Source: Aspergillus flavus
Lineage: Eukaryota; Ascomycota; Eurotiomycetes; Eurotiales; Aspergillaceae
Direction: 5' to 3'
Assembly: GCF_009017415.1 (NCBI RefSeq)
Contig: NC_092406.1
Location: 744,001 to 808,000 of the forward strand
Length of the DNA stretch: 64,000 bases
Shown here: positions 1-10,114 of the stretch, one piece after another
How positions within the stretch are numbered: position 1 is the first letter of the stretch
How the letters are laid out: the number at the start of each line of letters is the position of its first letter
The notes under the pieces: model-generated
The model's database searches: none
Told to the model about the DNA's origin: nothing
The model's input: only the letters and a program-made list of their open reading frames with translations
Made by a program: the position numbers and the translations under genes

Positions 1-2
1 CA

Positions 3-278
3 ATGCAGTTCACCTACACTGCCATCGCCCTCGCTCTAGCTACCACCATCTCGGCCCAGAGCAGCTACCTCATCATGAGCTGCAATACCAGCCCCATCCC
101 CTGCCAGAATGTCGGTATCCCCTGCAACAATGAAAACACTCCCTGGGCCTGTCCTGTCAGTGGTGACAAGGTGGAGCTCTTCTCAAACAGCTGCCGCAAC
201 ATCAATGGCTATCCTGAGGTTCGCGGATCCGGCTTCACTTTGAGTGACGCCCAACAGACAGCTGGATGCAAGGCTTAA
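3..278 (+). CDS. small secreted six-cysteine protein, 91 aa
   Basis: Single-exon frame beginning with a typical signal peptide: a short hydrophobic stretch rich in Ala and Leu ending near Ala18-Gln19 (TTISAQ). The mature part is about 72 residues with six cysteines, at residues 27, 34, 41, 50, 64 and 89, which could form three disulfides. That pattern is usual for small secreted fungal proteins (effector-like or antifungal-like), but I recognise no named family. The ATG lies at base 3, so an upstream exon outside the window cannot be excluded; the signal peptide right after the Met argues that this is the true start. Its downstream neighbour is a Nudix fragment and repeats, that is, accessory-type sequence. 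Confidence 0.65.
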   Translation: MQFTYTAIALALATTISAQSSYLIMSCNTSPIPCQNVGIPCNNENTPWACPVSGDKVELFSNSCRNINGYPEVRGSGFTLSDAQQTAGCKA

Positions 279-462
279 ATGGAGCAGCATTCAATGACAC
301 GGGACGGTGGTGAGGGCATCATTTGGTTCAAATGTGTTCAGCAACTTATGTCGTTCTTTAAATTGTGATAGCTGGAGGATTTCGGTAGTCAATTTACTCA
401 ATATTGTCCCCCTCAGATCTAGATCAGTAGATCAGATTTCTTACTCGGAGCTCACACAAACA

Positions 463-666
463 AAATGGAAGTGGAAGGTGCTTATTTTCCGGGTGGTGGT
501 TGATGACTCGGATCACGAACAGTTGGAAGTAACGATCGATCCTAAGGAGCACAAAGCTTATCTATGGGTTACTGAAGAGGAATTTAGGAGTGATTTATGT
601 GGGGATGTGAGGTTAGAGTGGATCTCGTTGAATCAGAAGAAGACCATACTAGAGGCCTTTGAACAA
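463..666 (+). pseudogene. C-terminal fragment of a fungal Nudix hydrolase
   Basis: The frame open over 307-768 contains, at 463-666, a stretch that reads like the C-terminal half of a fungal Nudix (MutT-type) hydrolase: TKWKWKVLIF, then IDPKEHKAYLWVTEEE, then a QKKTILEAF ending. In that family the segment follows the Nudix box and carries the conserved PEEH..WVTEEE region. No Nudix box (GX5EX7REUXEEXGU) can be read upstream before the secreted-protein gene, and the frame runs on into repeat sequence with no family-like end. An acceptor-like CTCAG at about 412-416 could mark an old exon boundary. I infer a truncated relic. The family assignment rests on remembered consensus, not on a search. 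Confidence 0.5.
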
Positions 667-688
667 CCCTGGATCCATTCATGGGGCT

Positions 689-1070
689 GCACTGCAATCT
701 TAGTGCAATCCAGGCTTAGCTACAAATGCTTAGAAAATTTCTACTCTCTAACTCACTGTGTCATCTGACAATTTTGTGCATAAGGCAGCACTGCAATCTT
801 AGCTCCATTCAGGGTTGACTGCAAATGCTTAGAAACTTCCTGAGTTCTGACTCTGTATTTACGTGCGGTGACTCAGCCAAGGCTGTCACTGCAATTTTAG
901 CTCGCTGAAGGGTTGAAGAGCTCCACGCTCAGCCTCGTCTGGGCAACCACGTGTCACCTCTTCATAAGGCCAGTGTACTTCAACCTTGGGGCCTAGAATA
1001 TGTCAGCCTCGCATGTACTCTTTGTAAATGTGATCAGATGAGGCTGATGCACTGCACTTTTAGCACCCTG
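689..1070. repeat. degenerate tandem repeat, about 98-99 bp period
   Basis: The word GCACTGCAATCTTAG starts at 689 and again at 788. Variants CACTGCAATTTTAG (about 887) and GCACTGCACTTTTAG (about 1049) follow. The first two copies continue in parallel (later AAATGCTTAGAAA in both), giving a period of 98-99 bp for the first three units; the fourth is displaced to about 163 bp. It overlaps the tail of the Nudix frame and fills the space before the helicase gene. Confidence 0.7.
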
Positions 1071-1273
1071 GAGGGGCAGTTGGGCTTATCTAAGCCTCAC
1101 GACTCAGCCCTAGTTCAGCCTCGTCTTCAGAAGTAAGATCTGTGCTCTTCAGAGACATACAGTTCTGCTTGTCTTTCCGCGTCTTACAACGCAGGTGCTA
1201 GTGAATTCAACCAAGAGATTCATGAGACTTAAGTTGCATCACCACAGAAGCTTCGATTGAGCAAGCGACGAAG

Positions 1274-4200
1274 ATGTCTCTGAGACGACTTCTCAACCCG
1301 ACGGACGATGACGCTGGAGACGAATGGCCAGATGATATGCGGCGTGTTCGTCCGCGACTAGGAGGGCCTGTTGACTGGTAGCTGATGCCCACTCTATCTT
1401 ATCGTAGTTCATTGTTGATGGAACTAGGGCTCTAAATCCAACAGAGGACCATCCCGACCAGATGGTCTATCCAACAGACATGTCATTCAATCACTCCTTC
1501 GCTGATCAAGACATGATGTTTGTAAATCAGCTGGTACCTATTCCGGGACTAGACGCCATTTCCTTCGATCAAACCTCCTTTTTACAGCCGGTGCCTGATG
1601 ATGTAGGATTGAGTGGTACATCCATGACATCAACGCCTGGGCTTGAATTTATCGATGGACCAGTAGGTAACGTTGACGTTTCGATGGTAGACGTCGCTTC
1701 CAGTGTGCAGGAAGAGCAGGTGTGCTTTGGCATGGTTGGTCATAATCCCCTGCATAAGCATCAGATATTAACGTTTACCCAGCTCGTCCACGAGAAGGTT
1801 AAATTAGTCGGAATAGGTCAAGACCTAGAAACTAAAATACTAGCACTCAAAGAGGCCAACCAGCATTTTCAAACCCTTACCATTCAACCGTCTAGCGATG
1901 GGCCACTCTTCCTCAGGTTTCCTGACGGCACAGATCTAGGTTATCTATCTAAAAAGATGGAACAGGCGTTGCAAGAGCTTATCGGTCGGCCCTTATTCGA
2001 GATCGATGCTCTCACCAATCTCAATTCTCTCATCGATTCCCTGCGTCGTGCTGGGAAACCGAGTGATGCGGCGGCCCGCGTGAGCATCAACGTTTATGGG
2101 AGAGAATCTGACCGCGACAAAGTAGGGAGAGAGCTTTCAAACAAAGATCTCTTCCTCCAACACCCCGATGGCTGTCGTGTAGGGGTTAAATATGACAATC
2201 CACATATCCTACACTTGGATGGTATGGATGAGACAGATACCGATGAAGAGGACGAAGAGGATGTTATTGAGGTGGATGTGGCGGAAACTACGCCTGAGCA
2301 GGAAGAGGGCCTCAGGGAGACGCTTGACGAGGTCTTTAATTCACTAACACGAGGTGATCACCTTAGGCAACTAGGAGGGAGCGAGACATTGAATAGGACC
2401 TTATATCAGTCAGTCACCAATTATCTTGCACCTTCTGCGCTAGGCTGGAAGCTAATCTGTGCAATATAACAGGCATCAAGCAGAAGCGTTGGATTTCATG
2501 ATACAGCGAGAGACAGGTGATATTCCAGACGAATATCGCCTCTGGCAGCCAAAGCCTATGGCCCGGGGGCAACTGTATGAAAACTCTCTTCAACTGAAGC
2601 ATTGACGCTGACTGGGACTAGGTATTTCCATGTCATCACCGGCAACGAGCAGCATGAGCAACCCGACGAAAGTGGTGGAGGGATCCTTGCTGATGAGATG
2701 GGCATGGGAAAGTCCCTTACTACTTTGGTTCTTATGGCAAAGACATTGCAAGAAGCACGCCAATGGGTCGAGCATGCAAAGGCTCTACCAGGAGCTTCCC
2801 TTGCCGAGACGCCTACTCGAGCGACGTTGGTCATTGTTCCTTCGCGCGGTAAGGACCCTCACCCCTGAATCATATAGGTAGGCTAACTTCCAAAGTGTTG
2901 ATTAACACTTGGGAAAGGGAGATTGACGAGTAAGAAACTCCTCATTGTGTTTTTTCCAGAGGCTGACAATCTTCCAGTCACCTAAATGCTGGCATAAAGA
3001 TGATGAGATACCATGGACGATCACGGAAGGACCTAATTAGCAACATCGACCGATATGATATTGTCATTACCACGTATAACACTCTGGCAAAGGAGCATGA
3101 TGCAAAGATCCTCGGAAAGGGCCAAAGCCCGCTACATGACTTTGCGTGGTATCGAGTTGTCCTGGATGAAGGTTGGTCACTGACATGGACAATGTCCGTA
3201 TGAAGCGATGGTATTAACCCGGTTCAGCCCACATGATACGTCGCCGTAGCACAACCTTTCATAGGGCTGTGGTTGAACTGAGAGCCAAATCACGCTGGTG
3301 TCTCTCGGGAACTCCTATTCAGAACAGCTTAGGCGACCTAGGCTCACTATTGGCCTTTATACAACTAAAGCCTTTCCACGATCCCAGAAACTTTAGTCAC
3401 TGGATAGCTAATCCTTTTGGAGTCAGGGCGACCAAGCGAAAGGCAATCGAGAGGCTCACACACCTTCTGGAAGCTGTCTGTCTCAGGCGAACGATTGAGC
3501 GCGTTGACTTGCCAGGTCAACGATCAGAAATACGTCTCGTGCAATTTACTCCTGAAGAACGTGCTAAGTATGAGCTTACAAGGAAAGACATGAAGCGTTT
3601 CATCCACCAACAAGCTGGGGAGTACAATCAGCAAGCAGAGACATTTGGTATGTTTCAGGTCTTTCTGCAGCTAAGGAGCTTTTGTAATCATGGAACGTAC
3701 CAGCCCCGGTTCTCTTGGGCTAAGAGAAACCTGCTGGAGGATGAATTGGACCCCGTCTGTTCGATGACAAGGGATAGCCTGAACCGCTGCTCAGGTTGCC
3801 GACAGCCTTTGCCGGTCATACCACATGACAGACGGCCAAAGTATGTAGAAAGTTGCAAGCACGTCCTATGTGACGACTGTTCTTGGGGCAGCAGCACTCA
3901 TCCAGACCCAGAGGAGAGGCGTCACTGTCCACTATGTGAATCTCTTAGGGGGGCACGTTATCGTGGCCATATACCTGGCGCGTCAAATCAAAGAAACCGA
4001 GACGATGCAGATTTTCTGAACGCGGACGGTTATTCATCCAAGATGAGGGCGCTTATATCCGATGTGCAGAGAGATATAAGGACAACCAAGAGGTATAGTT
4101 GATCAGTATATGCCTTACTTATCACTGACAATGGTGCAGTATCATTTTCTCATGCTGGACACGGACCCTTGACCTGATCGCCAAGCATCTGAAAGCTTCA

Positions 4201-4718
4201 CGTATAGAATTTGAGCGCATTGACGGCAAAACATCAACATCTCAGCGCCAAAAGATACTTGACAGATTTGATGGCACCAGGACAGTCCCCGTGTTGATCA
4301 TGACAACAGGCACAGGAGCCTTCGGGTACGGACTGCTTTCTGATGTTTCCTAGTTATGAAGAATGCTCTGGCTGAAGTGAAGCAGGCTGAACCTACAATC
4401 CGTCAATCGGGTATTCATCGTCGAGCCGCAATGGAATCCTAGTGTTGAGAGCCAGGCTATTGCACGCGCAATTCGCCTCGGTCAGGAGCAGCAAGTCCTA
4501 GTTACCCGCTACCGTGTTGAGAACAGTATTGAAGAGGTCAGATAAATATCTTCTGTTGAGGCTTAGTCAACTGTGAACTAACTATGCCATTCCTATAGGC
4601 CATGTGCTCTCAACAAACGCACAAATTGAAGATCAGCCAGATGGACTTCAAAAAGGACCTGGAAGCATCTCCTACTGGTGATGAAGGAGCCTCTGACCAG
4701 CCTTCAGATATCCAGTAA
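1274..4718 (+). CDS. SNF2-family ATPase with RING finger (Rad5/Rad16/HLTF-like), 987 aa
   Basis: Ten exons. Introns 1378-1427, 2409-2472, 2575-2621, 2849-2895, 2930-2977, 3172-3227, 4093-4139, 4326-4385 and 4537-4598 join to an in-frame 987-aa protein. Helicase motifs in order: Q-like HQAEALDFM, Walker A DEMGMGKS, DEAH (split by an intron at 3172), LSGTPIQN, then a C3HC4 RING (CSGC, CKHVLCDDC, HCPLC) between the two lobes, then IIFSCWTRTLDL, GKTSTSQRQ and motif VI QAIARAIRLGQ. A RING inserted between helicase lobes marks the Rad5/Rad16/HLTF branch, whose members are DNA translocases and often ubiquitin ligases in repair. A very acidic stretch lies near 2230-2290. I see no HIRAN domain. The ATG at 1274 (MSLRRLLNP) adds 46 residues; if wrong, the start is 1462. 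Subfamily is uncertain. Confidence 0.85.
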
Positions 4719-5030
4719 AACCAGTACCGTGGTGACGATGTCTCAGCCCACTGCCTTCCAGCTTCGAAGCAAATCGTTAGCCGGGCACCGTTCGACGGAG
4801 TAACGTGCGTAGCCTGTTAGTGACAAATCTACAATGATAATCGCGTTAGATGATACACTCCAATTTCATATTCTCGCTATGATACACACGCAATAAATGT
4901 ATAACCCCAGCCAGACAAGCCTGCACCAGGTCCGGTCAACCCAGGGAATCTGATCGATTAAGCATCTTTAATGGTTAACAAACGTAGAAAAACTAGAGCA
5001 ATCGAGCGACGTCCAATTCCATCAACTACA
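4719..5030. other. convergent 3' region of helicase and U2AF genes
   Basis: About 310 bases between two genes whose 3' ends face each other. AATAAA at 4892-4897 could serve the plus-strand gene. Nothing else is seen. Confidence 0.5.
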
Positions 5031-7054
5031 CTACCAGGCGTTCACATCGAAGTTTTCCTAGATGAATGTTAAAATGACAGGTTGCAGAAGGGAAGATAGA
5101 GACTTACCTCAGAAAAGTAGGTCGTCACTACGGTCCGGTCAGAGAACTTCCTACCAGCAAGCGCCTTCAGCGCATTGGTGGTTGATTCCACCGAGTCAAA
5201 CTTCACGAAGATCTTGCCGACACCAGGAGACTGTCTGCTGCCACCGGAAGGACGGGGAATCTTCAATTCAACTACTTGACCATACTTGGCACACTCCTCG
5301 CGCACATCATCGCAGATTTCTATCGACGTTAGCAAAGCACAATGACGGCGTGAGGTTAGTACGTACCGTCGTAATCATCGTTATCCATGAGCTCCTCGGG
5401 TGTCACCATATTCAACAATTGCAGTACACGGCTGGTCTCCAAATCTTGAGAAGTGGTCTTGGCGAACATCGACATCGCATTGACACCCATGTCGAGTCCG
5501 GCAGCCTGCGTTATTCCAATACTAGCACGCACAACCTTGAGATGCCTGTCACCCAATTCCATGCCATTGAGTCCTTCCACGGCAATGCTCGTAGCGTTCG
5601 GATCAGCGTACTCGCAGAATGCAATTCCCTAGCTGAATCAGTCACGGTCTATCGTCCGTCGTTGAACAGTACTTACCCGAGACTCCTCCGTTGAACCATC
5701 CTTAACCAGAACAAAAGACTTCAACTCGCCGAAGGACTTAAGAAGCATCGTGACAGGCTCTTCCGGAATGTAATGAGGGATATTCGACACACAAATCTTA
5801 TTGGGCGAGTCCGGAACCTCGTTCAACAATACCCCCTCTTGATATTCCTGCTCATTGCCACTAGGAACAATGTAATCCTTGGGCCGCCGTACTTCAAGGC
5901 CCTGGGGTGCTCCGTTCGCCGCTCCATTGCCGGCAGCTTCACTCTCATCCATTGTAATCCCATCGAAAGCAAGCGCAACTGTAGCATCGTTGGGCGTCTT
6001 AAATTCCAGGAGTGCAAAGCTACGATCGTCGGACACTTGGGCTGAGATACAGGGATCCACGCTGTGAATGACATTCAGACCGTTGAGCTGCAGGTTGAAG
6101 AAAGACAGCAAGTTCTCTCCCGTTGCGCTCGCAGGAAGGTTGGACACAAACAAGCGCTTGGCCTGGCGGGAGTTGGATGGTTTCAAGGAGGCGCTCTCTG
6201 CTGTTCCGGCACCGGGTTGGCTCATGAAAGCCTGCAGGCGACTAGGATCCATGGGTTGCTGTCGTGGGGCACCAGGAAGAGGGAACATGCCTGCAAAGTA
6301 AGTAAACCTTCTCTATCCAACACGGATCCAGGGCATATGAAAGTAATCTCACCTGACAACTTGGCCTGCTCCGCAGTCACATTCTCGTAACCAGGAGGCT
6401 TGATATCCCACTGCGTTAGACGACGTTTCCGGTGCAGAACCGATTCTACTTCTGTCAAGTCGGGTGTCGCTTCCCTCTTCCGAGGAGGTGGCGATGCACT
6501 CCTCCGCCTTTCTCTCCTGTCGCCGCGATCGCCGCGGTCGCCGCGGTCGCGCTCACGGTCACGGTCTCTGCCGTCTCGTCTAGGTCTTTCTTCAAACAAA
6601 TCTCCTCGCTCCCTATCGCGTCGAGATGACCGGTCATCGTAGTCTCTGCGTCGGCGATCGCCGCGGTCTCCGCCGCGGTCTCGGTCCCATTCACGATCAT
6701 CTCTCCGACTGGAGTAGCGGTCCTCCCGTTCTCTGGCGCGATAGTCACGGCTCGACGAGTACGTATCTACTTCATATTCGCGTCGGGAACTTCTAGAGCT
6801 GTGGTGGGGGGATCTCGAACGTCTTCTGTCTCCTCTATCTCCTCTGTCTCCGCGCTCTCGTCGCTCGTCGCGCTGATAGGGCTTTCGTTAGTATGAAGTG
6901 CAGCCAACATCACAACTATGAATCACTCACGTAGTAGTCCCTGGAGCGGCCAGAGTCTGCGACCATAATGATTAGATGACCATTCCATATGCCAATTTGT
7001 AGTTGGAGTCCATTGCAAGTACTGACCTCTGGACGTATACGTATCGCCGTTCAT
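5031..7054 (-). CDS. U2AF2: U2AF large subunit (U2AF65/U2AF59), pre-mRNA splicing factor, 565 aa
   Basis: Recognises the polypyrimidine tract and, with the small subunit, recruits U2 snRNP to the 3' splice site. Seven exons (bottom to top): 5031-5057, 5108-5319, 5367-5628, 5677-6290, 6353-6881, 6931-6956 and 7027-7054, total 1698 nt in frame. The N-terminus is an Arg/Asp/Ser-rich region, followed by the conserved LTQWDIKPPGYE segment that binds the small subunit through its Trp. Then come RRM1 (KRLFVSNLP), RRM2 (NKICVSNIPHY, ending HLKVVRASIG) and a C-terminal UHM-type third RRM ending in the family's hallmark ENFDVNAW. Removing the small last intron (5058-5107) restores that ending, which supports the model. 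It is transcribed away from the glycosylase gene. Confidence 0.93.
6480..6700 (-). repeat. internal RDRG/RD codon repeats in U2AF RS-like region
   Basis: GC-rich short repeats (CCGCGGTCG-type units near 6530-6560, another run near 6655-6690) encode repeated Arg-Asp/Arg-Gly pairs of the U2AF N-terminus. The repeated DNA makes long stop-free frames on both strands here, so the extra frames over 6400-6750 are shadows. Confidence 0.7.
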
Positions 7055-7393
7055 ACTGAGCTCAGGATTCGTTGTTCCTCGCTGTTTCTGGTTGGGAAGA
7101 AAATGTATAAAAGCAACAGCCCTCGTGGTATGCCTCTAGTCAATATAAACGGGCAACAGGGTAGACAACCAACGATCCAGGATGAAGGAGAGGGTGCTTG
7201 CACGACGGAGCTGCGCTGAGGAAAACTCCAGTCGTGACGATCGGCGAGCAGCCGCGGCGTCTAGAGTCGAAGCGGTTAGCGCGTGTGTGCGGAGTGACCG
7301 CCTTCTGTTTTCTATCAGGGCCGGCAGAATCTTTATATTCGCTGATATGAGACGTCTCTTGCTGCAGTTTCCAATTGATTCAACACAGTTATC
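7055..7393. promoter_or_regulatory. divergent promoter, U2AF (-) and OGG1 (+)
   Basis: 339 bases separate the two start codons, transcribed in opposite directions, so both promoters must sit here. I see no clear TATA box. A short TATAAAAG-like word is present at about 7107-7114. The coding-like frames over this stretch are not convincing. Confidence 0.55.
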
Positions 7394-8816
7394 ATGACTG
7401 TTGGGGCGTTTTCAGAATGGCGCAGACTACCGGTTAGTCTTAGCGAGCTATGTATTAACACGACTCTCCGGTGTGGGCAGTCGTTTAGGTGAACGCCGCC
7501 CCCTTTTCTCCTATACGTATCGGCGCATTGGCTAACCGATCTAGATGGCACAACGTGCCTGACAGCGATGAATGGAGATGTGTTCTCTATGGTCGCCTCT
7601 TATCTCTCAAGCAGGACCCGACAGATCTCTACTACAGGACGTATCTACCTGCGAAACTGTCCAACCCAATCCCTCTCCCAACACCACCTTCATCACATCC
7701 ACCCTCTCGTGCCGACTCGAACAAGCCTCTAGACCAACCTCAATCCGATAAAGATGACATCCTCCCTATCCTCACCCATTACTTCAATCTCGACTCTAAC
7801 CTCACATCTCTCTACTCCTACTGGTCCTCCAATGACCCCAACTTCAAGAAGAAAGCCCCTCAATTTACCGGAATCCGCATCCTACGTCAAGACGCCTGGG
7901 AGGCTCTAGTCTCCTTCATCTGCAGCAGCAACAACAACATTGCCCGTATCTCCCAGATGGTAGAGAAACTCTGTACCAACTACGGTCCCTTCATCGCCTC
8001 GGTCGACGGCCGTGCATACCATGACTTCCCACCACCCGAGGCCCTGACCGGCGACGATGTAGAAAGTCGACTGCGGAGTCTGGGCTTCGGCTACCGTGCC
8101 AAATACATATACCAAACGGCCGTGATTGTCTCAACACAACGTGAGAAAGGGTGGTTGGATTCATTGCGGAACCCCGAGTCTCCCGCTTTGGGGGTTGAGC
8201 CTGCGCCCGGCGGCGAGATGAGACCGGAAGGCCGAGAAGGATATCGCGAGGCGCATGAGAAGCTGCTCGAATTGCAGGGTGTAGGGCCCAAGGTTTCGGA
8301 TTGTGTTTGTCTGATGGGGTTAGGCTGGGGGGAGTCTGTTCCTGTTGATACTCACGGTACCTTTCTCATCACTATCTCTTTTATGGACGTTGGGGAATGC
8401 TAACTCGTTATCGAACAGTCTGGCAAATAGCTCAGCGAGATTACAAGTTTGGCAAAGGCGCCCACAAATCATTAACAAAAGCTACATATGACGCCGTGGG
8501 CAATCACTTCCGCAAACTTTGGGGAAAGGAGGCTGGTTGGGCGCAGAGTGTTTTATTTACAGCTAACTTGAAGACATTCTCGGATCGACTGATTGCTTCG
8601 AAGAAGGAGGAAGTGGAAGTCAAGGTCAAGGACGAGGCGGACGAGGATTGCAAAGTTGAGGTTACCACGAAAGTCACTACTTCTACAGCTGTAGGAGTGA
8701 AGAGGTCTGCGAGCGTACACAAGGTGAAGACCGAACTCAGTGATGAGAAGGATGTCAAGGCTATTGTTGAGACGCAGACGACAAGACGGATGTCAAAGCG
8801 GCTTCGGAACCGCTAA
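7394..8816 (+). CDS. ogg1: 8-oxoguanine DNA glycosylase/AP lyase, 434 aa
   Basis: Removes 8-oxoguanine opposite C in base excision repair, nuclear and/or mitochondrial. Three exons with introns 7489-7544 and 8357-8418, 1305 nt in frame. The start exon gives WRRLPVSLSEL and the split RCGQSFRWH typical of the family's N-terminal domain. The helix-hairpin-helix-GPD core reads LQGVGPKVSDC...VPVDTHVWQIAQRDY. The catalytic Lys is residue 281 and the Asp residue 300, 19 apart as for human Lys249/Asp268. SFICSSNNNIARI matches the conserved Asn-rich motif. The last 60 or so residues are charged and Lys-rich, ending KRLRNR, which looks like a nuclear localisation signal. Divergent from U2AF. Confidence 0.95.
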
Positions 8817-9545
8817 GCATTCCCTTTGGACTATTTACTTCTTATAGAGGTACAAGACTAATGTGTAGATGGCATAGATTGTACAAAATATTTGCACAGC
8901 TTTGATACACTGGATTCTCATACAACAAACCACCAGTGTCCCCTATCGTGCCACAGTATTGTAGTGGATCTGGAGATGGAGATGTAAGTCATCGTTCTAG
9001 CCCAGTGCAGTTGACCAAGCACGCGTAATTGTTGCATGGGCGCGGGCTTGCAAATTTCTTATCAACCTTGTCCTTGTCCGGTAATGCTGTTCAAGAGTCA
9101 GAACTGGTTCAAGCGAATATGGTATTTACGATGCATACATAATAACCACTATTCTAGTCTTGTGAGGACAGGAAGCTTCACCTATACACATGCCAAATCA
9201 ACCTCACAGTGTTTGCCAGCCCATTCAGCAGGCCGGGCTCCAGTATATAAAACAACCCCCATCACCACACAGCACAACAGACGCCAGAAACCCCACAACA
9301 TAGTGCGACTATCTATGACAGCAGATTCTTCAGCCAAGTAAAAGACTGAAAGGGAGCAGCTCTATGCCATATATGCCCCGTGACATAACCCACGAGCCCC
9401 CTTAAGTCTCACGCAGATAGCCATAATGAGCGTTCAAAAGAATCTCTTATATCAATCCACATAGAAAATAATGTGCACATTCTTAACACTCGGCACGTCT
9501 GCAATGAAGCGTAAGACAGGCACCTTCGCTTTCCTCACCCTTACG

Positions 9546-10114
9546 CTACCAGAGGCACCAGCGTTCGGCGTGCATAGTGTGATAAACCATCAACTGGTTC
9601 AAGTTGTTGTTGTAGCTAGCCTTGTGAAACTATTATCGAAGGATAGTCACCTAGTAGCGTACCTCCATAGAAGGGCACGAGAAATCTCAATGACCTGACT
9701 TGTTTGGTAAACATAGATACCTTCTGATCCTGCTGTGGAGAGTTATTGAACACATTCTTGCGCCATTCCTTCAGGAGTTAGTCAGTGTAAGCTGCCTTGC
9801 CACATCCACGGTAATTAGGATATCATATTCCAAACTCACATCTGATGTCGATTTGGTGGAGGTCGGTGTCTGTATTTGATTTGTCAGTATGTGTGAGATA
9901 TACTGCCTGGATGTCCATGGAGTCATTTAGTACATTGAGGCTTCTTTACAGAATCGATGCGACATGCTATTAGGGAGACAGACGGGGAAATTCGACTTAA
10001 CTCCCCGGTTTGTTAACATCAATAGTATCATAGAAGACTTAGCTGGGCAATCCTCTTGACCATCACATAATCCGACATAGCCGAGAAGAAAGCTTTCATG
10101 TCTGGGGCCGACAT
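9546..10114 (-). other. possible small four-exon gene, 57 aa
   Basis: On the minus strand an ATG at 10114 (MSAPDMKAFFSAMSDY) can be joined through exons 10067-10114, 9840-9869, 9721-9768 and 9546-9593. The total of 174 nt reads in frame to a TAG and gives a middle section DEWRKNVFNNSPQQDQK. The intron after 9840 has a GTGAGT donor and a CTGACTAAC branch site, but its acceptor is the weak AAG; the other two introns are long for this window (about 127 and 197 nt). I know no family for it. It could be a real small protein, a decayed gene or chance. Confidence 0.2.

Larger units (their letters stand above)
279..1273. other. gap between secreted protein and helicase gene
   Basis: Holds the Nudix fragment and the tandem repeat listed separately. 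The last 200 bases precede the helicase start and should contain its promoter; no TATA box stands out. The 61-codon frames at 951-1136 and 1207-1392 look like chance. Confidence 0.5.

Noticed and set aside
5062..6642. Several plus-strand open frames of 60-210 codons
   Set aside because: They are antisense shadows of the U2AF exons, kept open by its Arg-rich repeats.
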